NCBI GenBank assembly: GCA_025201705.1
Contig: MU617519.1
Coordinates: 1-11,525 of the forward strand
Direction of reading: 5' to 3'
Length of the DNA stretch: 11,525 nt
Origin: Dissophora ornata
Lineage: Eukaryota > Mortierellomycota > Mortierellomycetes > Mortierellales > Mortierellaceae
Position 1 is the first letter of the stretch. Each line of letters starts with the position of its first letter. The notes under the pieces were generated by a model, which ran no database searches, was not told the origin of the DNA, and was given only the letters and a program-made list of their open reading frames with translations. Positions 7,803 through 11,525 of the stretch are shown here, piece by piece. A program made the position numbers and the translations under genes.

Positions 7803-7860
7803 GGTGGCTGAGATGACTAGAAAGGGGATGAAAGGGAGAGGGGGGAGGGGGGAGGGTGAC
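7803..7860 (-). promoter_or_regulatory. Pyrimidine-rich leader of the WOPR gene with strong start context
   Basis: Read towards the gene, a run of C-tracts (bases 7856-7824; on the other strand five to six runs of three or more G) ends in CCCTTTCTAG, then TCATCTCAGCCACC directly before the ATG. GCCACCATG is an ideal initiation context. A long pyrimidine tract ending in TAG is also what a 3' splice site looks like, so a 5'-untranslated intron is possible; I could not identify its donor with confidence (GTGAGG near 8191-8196 or GTGAGGG near 8113-8119, minus strand, are candidates). The G-rich strand could form a G-quadruplex. Confidence 0.5.
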
Positions 7861-9140
7861 GAGCAGTGATACGGCTGGAGAGAGAAAGAGGGAATGAGCA
7901 GAGAGGGGAGAGATGGAGTTAGTGAGCAGGAACTATTTTCTTCCTCTCATGCATGGATGGAGAGGAGACAAAAGTGATGAATTTGAAATCAGCGTTGGAT
8001 GGGGGGCTGATGAAGAGATGTGGCGGAAGAGATGAAAAAAAACAAGATCTCGAGAGCAAGAACAAAGCCAAGGATATCTCGACGCTTCCAGGATAGTCCC
8101 CCTTCCCCCCTCTTCCCTCACTCGCTGTAAACCCGAGGATGTGTTGTTAGGAGACGTCGCGGCGATCGCACGCCACCCGATCCATCGCCTCACAGCTATC
8201 CCAGAGGCTTAAAGCAACGCCAACCCGAAGCCATGGGTCGCGTCGTTTTGTTGTTGTTGATTTTCTCAAAACACCATCTGACATGCACACAAAGCTCAGT
8301 GGGCACAAGAGAGAGGGGGGAGGAGGAGAGAGGGGGGAGGAGGGGAGAGGGAGAGAGCCGTGGCGATGCTGACATGTTTTTTCCGGAAAATCGATTGACG
8401 CTTAATCCTTCCCTTTCTTCGCTGCCTTATCGCTCTCGCCCTTCACACACGCACGTTGGCACATTCCACAGCGCCTGGCTGCAGCTCCTGCGACCCACCG
8501 GGGATTCGAAATGCAGGACATGACTGTTCGGGGTTGCTCGAGTGTTGGGTGTGTGTTTGTAATCACTGTTTGTTTTTGTTTTTGTTTTTGTTGTTGTTTT
8601 TGTTTTGTTTTTGCTGTCATTGCGGGTGTTGTACTCTCCTCTCCTCCTTTGGAAGAACAGAAGAGCGAAAAGAGGCCACGGCTTGTCGCTCTATGCTTTT
8701 TTGCTTTTCTGCGACGAGGGTTGGAGCAACACCACACAACCACACACACATACGCATACATGCACACAGGCAGCACAGGCAGCACACCTCCCCGCCATTC
8801 TCCTCCCACTGCTTGCCCGCCCTCGCCCTCACTCAACGCTCAATCCGAACCGCCCCATTGCCAAGTACCCACCTTTTCTCCCATTCTACGTCGCCCATCG
8901 AAATCGATCGGGCATGTGGCTCAGGAGCGGGGTTATGTTGTTTAAAAAGAAGGCGGGGGGGAAAGGGATTTGGGAGCTGGAAGAGCACATATACAAAATA
9001 AAAGGCAGACCGAGGTTCTGCGACCGATGAGTGAGGGGAGAACTCGACATGAGGCATGCCAAACAACGACATCATCCTGCACACTTGAAGAATAACGAGA
9101 GCATGTTGTACCATGACAAATAACCCGACAAACAACAGAA
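7861..9140. other. Upstream region of the WOPR gene and low-complexity DNA, no gene seen
   Basis: This holds the promoter and probably a long leader for the leftward WOPR gene. Visible content: GA/GGA-rich sequence (7861-7915 and 8311-8357), a pyrimidine tract at 8097-8118, GT/T-rich repeats (8568-8613), and ACAC sequence near 8731-8760. Open frames up to 181 codons on plus (8456-9001) translate these tracts into Phe/Leu/Cys or His/Thr runs and have no domains. No plus-strand gene facing away from the WOPR gene is supported. Confidence 0.55.
8568..8613. repeat. TTTTTG-type microsatellite
   Basis: Irregular tandem T4-5G units interrupted once by GTTGTTG. It is simple-sequence DNA and accounts for the Phe/Leu/Cys-rich open frames across it. 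Confidence 0.85.
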
Positions 9141-9196
9141 TCTTTCTCCCTCTCCCTCCCTCCCTCCTTCCCCCCCCTCTCTCTCTCTCTCTCTCC
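9141..9196. repeat. CT-rich simple repeat (CCCT and CT units)
   Basis: Successive blocks of CTCCC, CCCT and a C-run, then about ten CT units, all on the plus strand. Its complement is a GGGA/GA tract. It is low-complexity DNA with no gene. Confidence 0.85.
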
Positions 9197-10020
9197 AGAG
9201 TATGCCCAATGGCATTATGGAATCACACCGATGTAGGGAAGGGGTCCCTTCTCTTCTCTCCGTAAGGGTATAGATGGAAGCAAGCAAAGGCAGACTGAGC
9301 GGGTTCAGGAACGAGACGAAAGAGGGGGAACACGGGAGAGGTTTGTGGCGCACGCCGCCACTGCGACGTGGGATAAACTAAACGGAAAATGATCGCCCAA
9401 CCATGTCCCTGAGAAAGAAATCGGCGTGTACCAACGGAAAACTATATGTCACCAGGGTCATGCAGCCCGACGTAACGAGTGGACAAGCTCGTTTGCAGGT
9501 TTTACTGTCTGTGTCCATCACCATCCTTACCTTTGTCTAATAGGAGAGCTTGTCTGGGGCCGGAATGGAGCAGCAGCAGCAGGGTACGGCACAGGCAGCG
9601 GGAGGGAAATGGTGTTTGGTATCAAAAGGTCAGGTGAGGCCAGGCAAAGCAAAAGCAAAGGCAAAGCGAGGTAGCCTTTGTGGGTGGGGAGATTGAGTTT
9701 TCTGGAATGGAAAAGATGGTTTAAACTGTACAATAAGGATGGAGAAGAATGAGATTCGACTCGAATGGCAAACGTTGACTCTGGCTCTGCAAGGAGTGTT
9801 GGAGAGGCAGCGAGCAAAGAGAGATGGGTCGCTAAGGAACGAGAAGGATGGAGCGATGGTGTGTGTGTGCGGAATGAGCAGAGGAGGAGAAGGAGGCGAG
9901 CGAGCTGATCACATAGGTCGGTTACGGCAAGGAAGGGGGAAAAAAAGGTTTTGGAAGAGGACTTTTATATGGAGGAAAGGCAGACAACTCTGAGGAGGAT
10001 TTTCGGCACTTTGAATCACT
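9197..10020. other. Non-coding purine-rich stretch
   Basis: About 820 bp with no recognisable gene. It contains a short CAG run (9571-9581), AGGCAAAGCAAAAGCAAAGG-type repeats (9639-9669) and G/A-rich sequence. The open frames present (9527-9817 minus, 9739-9993 plus) have no domain or splice support. Confidence 0.5.
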
Positions 10021-10027
10021 TTAATAA

Positions 10028-10167
10028 CGGACTGAATTGAGTGGGATGTCGATGAATAGGACTGTTTACTGTTGAGTCCGATCGCACCACTGAATCGGGT
10101 GTGGCCGAATTGAATGGATAATGAATACACTGTCACCCGATAACCCCATTTTAATACCATTCAATTC
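10028..10167. other. Cluster of inverted repeats, two of them interlocked
   Basis: Perfect complementary pairs: CGGACT (10028-10033) with AGTCCG (10075-10080); ATCGGGTG (10094-10101) with CACCCGAT (10134-10141); GAATTGAATGG (10107-10117) with CCATTCAATTC (10157-10167). The 8-bp and 11-bp pairs interlock, with the first half of the 11-bp pair lying inside the loop of the 8-bp pair: the arrangement of an H-type pseudoknot if transcribed. No protein-coding signal overlaps. Function is unknown, and coincidence cannot be excluded. Confidence 0.45.
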
Positions 10168-10416
10168 ATTTCGAGAGTCTCGCGGCGGAGGAACCCCTTT
10201 GCCCTATTGGTGCAGACCCAGCCAGAGCACTCCTTTCCATTGGACGTGAACCAGCTCGCCATCGCCCCCACCCAGCCAGTCCAGTTGCGCCTTCCTCGCC
10301 ATGATTCACCCTGCCCGCTGCTGCCCTTCTTGAACGCACTGAGGCGATGTGCCGCCGGTGCAGCAGGACTCCCTCGGTCCATTATCAGCAACCCCACCTC
10401 TGGGCTGTCTGCATAG
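10144..10416 (+). other. GC-richer open block, possibly a coding remnant or exon
   Basis: This is open for 90 codons on plus between TAA at 10141-10143 and TAG at 10414-10416, with third positions strongly G/C in contrast to its surroundings. Sample stretches are PLDVNQLAIAPTQPVQLRL and PRSIISNPTSGLSA. The frame contains no ATG. The opposite strand is also open (10161-10421). I recognise no family in either, and no matching upstream exon was found. It may be an old gene fragment or merely a GC-rich patch. Confidence 0.25.
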
Positions 10417-10483
10417 AGCATCTTTCCAGGAACAATCTTCTTGCGTGCTCAATGGACAGAAAGTGGGAAAGGGATGAAGGAAA

Positions 10484-10510
10484 GATAGAGAGATAGAGAG
10501 AGATAGAGAG
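10484..10510. repeat. GATAGAGA microsatellite
   Basis: Three GATAGAG units with variable GA spacers. It is simple-sequence DNA. Confidence 0.8.
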
Positions 10511-10540
10511 GAAACGAAAGACCGATCAAATATACGGATG

Positions 10541-10557
10541 TACATGCAATGCATGTA
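10541..10557. repeat. 17-base near-perfect palindrome
   Basis: TACATGCA (10541-10548), one A, then TGCATGTA (10550-10557): eight perfectly paired bases on each side of one base. It may be a binding site for a dimeric protein, a decayed transposon junction, or chance. Confidence 0.6.
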
Positions 10558-11224
10558 ATCTCATTGTCTGCCATTTTCCTTGCTCTTGCATCAACCCAAG
10601 ATGTGTTCGCTGTCAGTCGAGTATCGAGTATGTACTCAAAGAGCAGCCTACTTGTTAAGTGAAACTATAATGGCTGAAGGTCCCATTCAGTCAAAAGCCA
10701 CCATCGCTGCCTAAAAAGTACATGTACTGGAACAGCACCAACCCACAGCGTGAGCTGAAGCTGGGTATTCCAGGAAGACTCTCCAGCTGGGATAACGTAT
10801 TCCCTTTGGCCAATTTATCCCATTGCTCCTATCCGAGGGCACTCATCTGGTGCGGGGTTGCAATGGGCCCTCGTTTTCTCCGTCACCGTTTCTTTCTGGC
10901 CTGATGTCTCTTACCCGTACGGTATCACTCTCACACCCAGTCTCCTGTGGATGGACACAAATGCTCGCTGTACACGCAGCCACGCATTTTAGTCCTTATA
11001 CCAGGTGTCTTCATTCGTTCTTGGCTCTTTCCCCCAGAAAGTACCGATTTCCCTGCAGAGAATTTAATCACAGCACATTGTTTAATAAACAAAATCTAGG
11101 AGTCATATCAAATCAATCCAATCCGTCACAGGCCGGAAAAAGGGCCATATCCCCATATCCTCAATTCTTTGTTCTTTTGTACCTTATGAGCGAAAATGGC
11201 TATCTGATCCACTATCTCACATAA
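10558..11224. other. Unassigned stretch, no gene seen
   Basis: About 670 bp of mixed composition. Plus-strand open frames (10722-10904, 10823-11224) overlap in different frames and match nothing I know. There are no repeats longer than short words, except GAGTA/TACTC (10629-10640) around TG. Confidence 0.45.
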
Positions 11225-11305
11225 CCACTACCATTATCACTACCGCCACCGTTATCACCACCACTACCACCACCACCACCACCACCACCACCACCGCCGC
11301 CGCCA
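11225..11305. repeat. CCA/CAC trinucleotide microsatellite
   Basis: A long CCA array (pure near 11266-11294, ending in CCG units) with a degenerate left half where CTA, TTA, TCA and CCG units interrupt it. On the minus strand it falls in an open frame from ATG at 11349 to TAG at 11212, 45 aa: MEARQREVQRKVNRP, then about twelve Gly and a Gly/Ser/Asp/Asn end. The frame may be real or a by-product of the repeat. Confidence 0.85.
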
Positions 11306-11367
11306 GGTCTGTTTACTTTTCTCTGTACTTCCCGTTGTCTTGCTTCCATGTAATCACATCTCTACGT

Positions 11368-11478
11368 TCAATCCAAAGAATTGATAATCACTCCAAAGTT
11401 GCCTCCTTTGTCAATTCGGCTGTTCTGCATCCATGTCTGCAAGGCATTGCTTGATGAACCTGAACACGTTCCTGCATG
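11368..11478 (-). CDS. Possible terminal exon of a minus-strand gene entering from the right
   Basis: On the minus strand the frame between the TGA at 11481-11479 and the TGA stop at 11370-11368 is open. It reads, near its end, SNALQTWMQNSRI then DKGGNFGVIINSLD, which looks like ordinary protein rather than low complexity. AG acceptors preceded by pyrimidines occur at its start (CATGCAG near 11475-11469, TTCAG near 11461-11457). A CT-rich tract on this strand (11525-11497) lies just upstream and could serve as the polypyrimidine tract. I do not recognise the family. It is too short to trust alone, and the rest of the gene would lie beyond the window. Confidence 0.35.
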   Translation of the reverse strand, partial: HAGTCSGSSSNALQTWMQNSRIDKGGNFGVIINSLD

Positions 11479-11493
11479 TCACCCTTGTGACGG

Positions 11494-11496
<3 letters not shown>

Positions 11497-11525
<29 letters not shown>
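11497..11525. repeat. GA microsatellite at the window edge
   Basis: An AG/GA dinucleotide run that continues to the last base of the window, so its full length is unknown. Confidence 0.9.

Noticed and set aside
7974..8010. C/D-box snoRNA (GTGATGA and a CTGA)
   Set aside because: The boxes are only about 30 bases apart, there is no terminal stem, and the surroundings are GATGA-rich by composition.
8456..9001. 181-codon plus-strand frame as a membrane protein
   Set aside because: The hydrophobic run is the translation of the TTTTTG microsatellite, and the rest is His/Thr runs from ACAC sequence; two other frames are equally open.

Overview
The window looks like nuclear DNA of a filamentous fungus. 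It carries a WOPR-domain (Gti1/Pac2/Wor1-type) regulator, a family known only from fungi. Its introns are short to medium with GT-AG borders (donors GTAAG, GTAAGT, GTACGT), and its intergenic DNA is rich in homopurine tracts and microsatellites. An early-diverging fungus (for example Mucoromycota) would fit, but that is inference; no ribosomal or mitochondrial marker is present to settle it.

Layout. (1) Bases 1-3440 are an accessory, transposon-rich stretch: a duplicated 53-bp motif (100-234), about 900 bp of unrecognised sequence, a G/T-rich compound minisatellite (1180-1678), and a decayed Tigger/pogo-type DNA transposon (1679-2762). The transposon termini are imperfect inverted repeats, and each terminus is itself a hairpin. 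(2) Bases 3441-4688, minus strand, hold a complete four-exon gene for translation initiation factor 6 (eIF6/Tif6, 244 aa), whose first coding exon is only 10 bp. (3) Bases 4689-6020 are intergenic. (4) Bases 6021-7802, minus strand, hold a complete two-exon WOPR regulator of 470 aa with a His/Gln/Ser/Pro-rich tail. Just upstream of its start codon is a C-rich/G-rich tract, and the start context is GCCACCATG. (5) Bases 7803-11525 hold no gene I can recognise: low-complexity DNA, microsatellites, two sets of inverted repeats, one GC-rich open block (10144-10416), and, at the right edge, a possible terminal exon of a minus-strand gene continuing outside the window (11368-11478).

The two confident genes are independent, single-copy-type nuclear genes on the same strand, about 1.3 kb apart. 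eIF6 acts in 60S ribosome biogenesis; the WOPR protein is a sequence-specific regulator of morphology or development. Nothing in the sequence shows a functional link between them, and I see no compelling new multi-gene system. The most unusual items are the hairpin-ended transposon relic sitting at the edge of the minisatellite, the 10-bp first exon of eIF6, and an interlocked pair of inverted repeats at 10094-10167.
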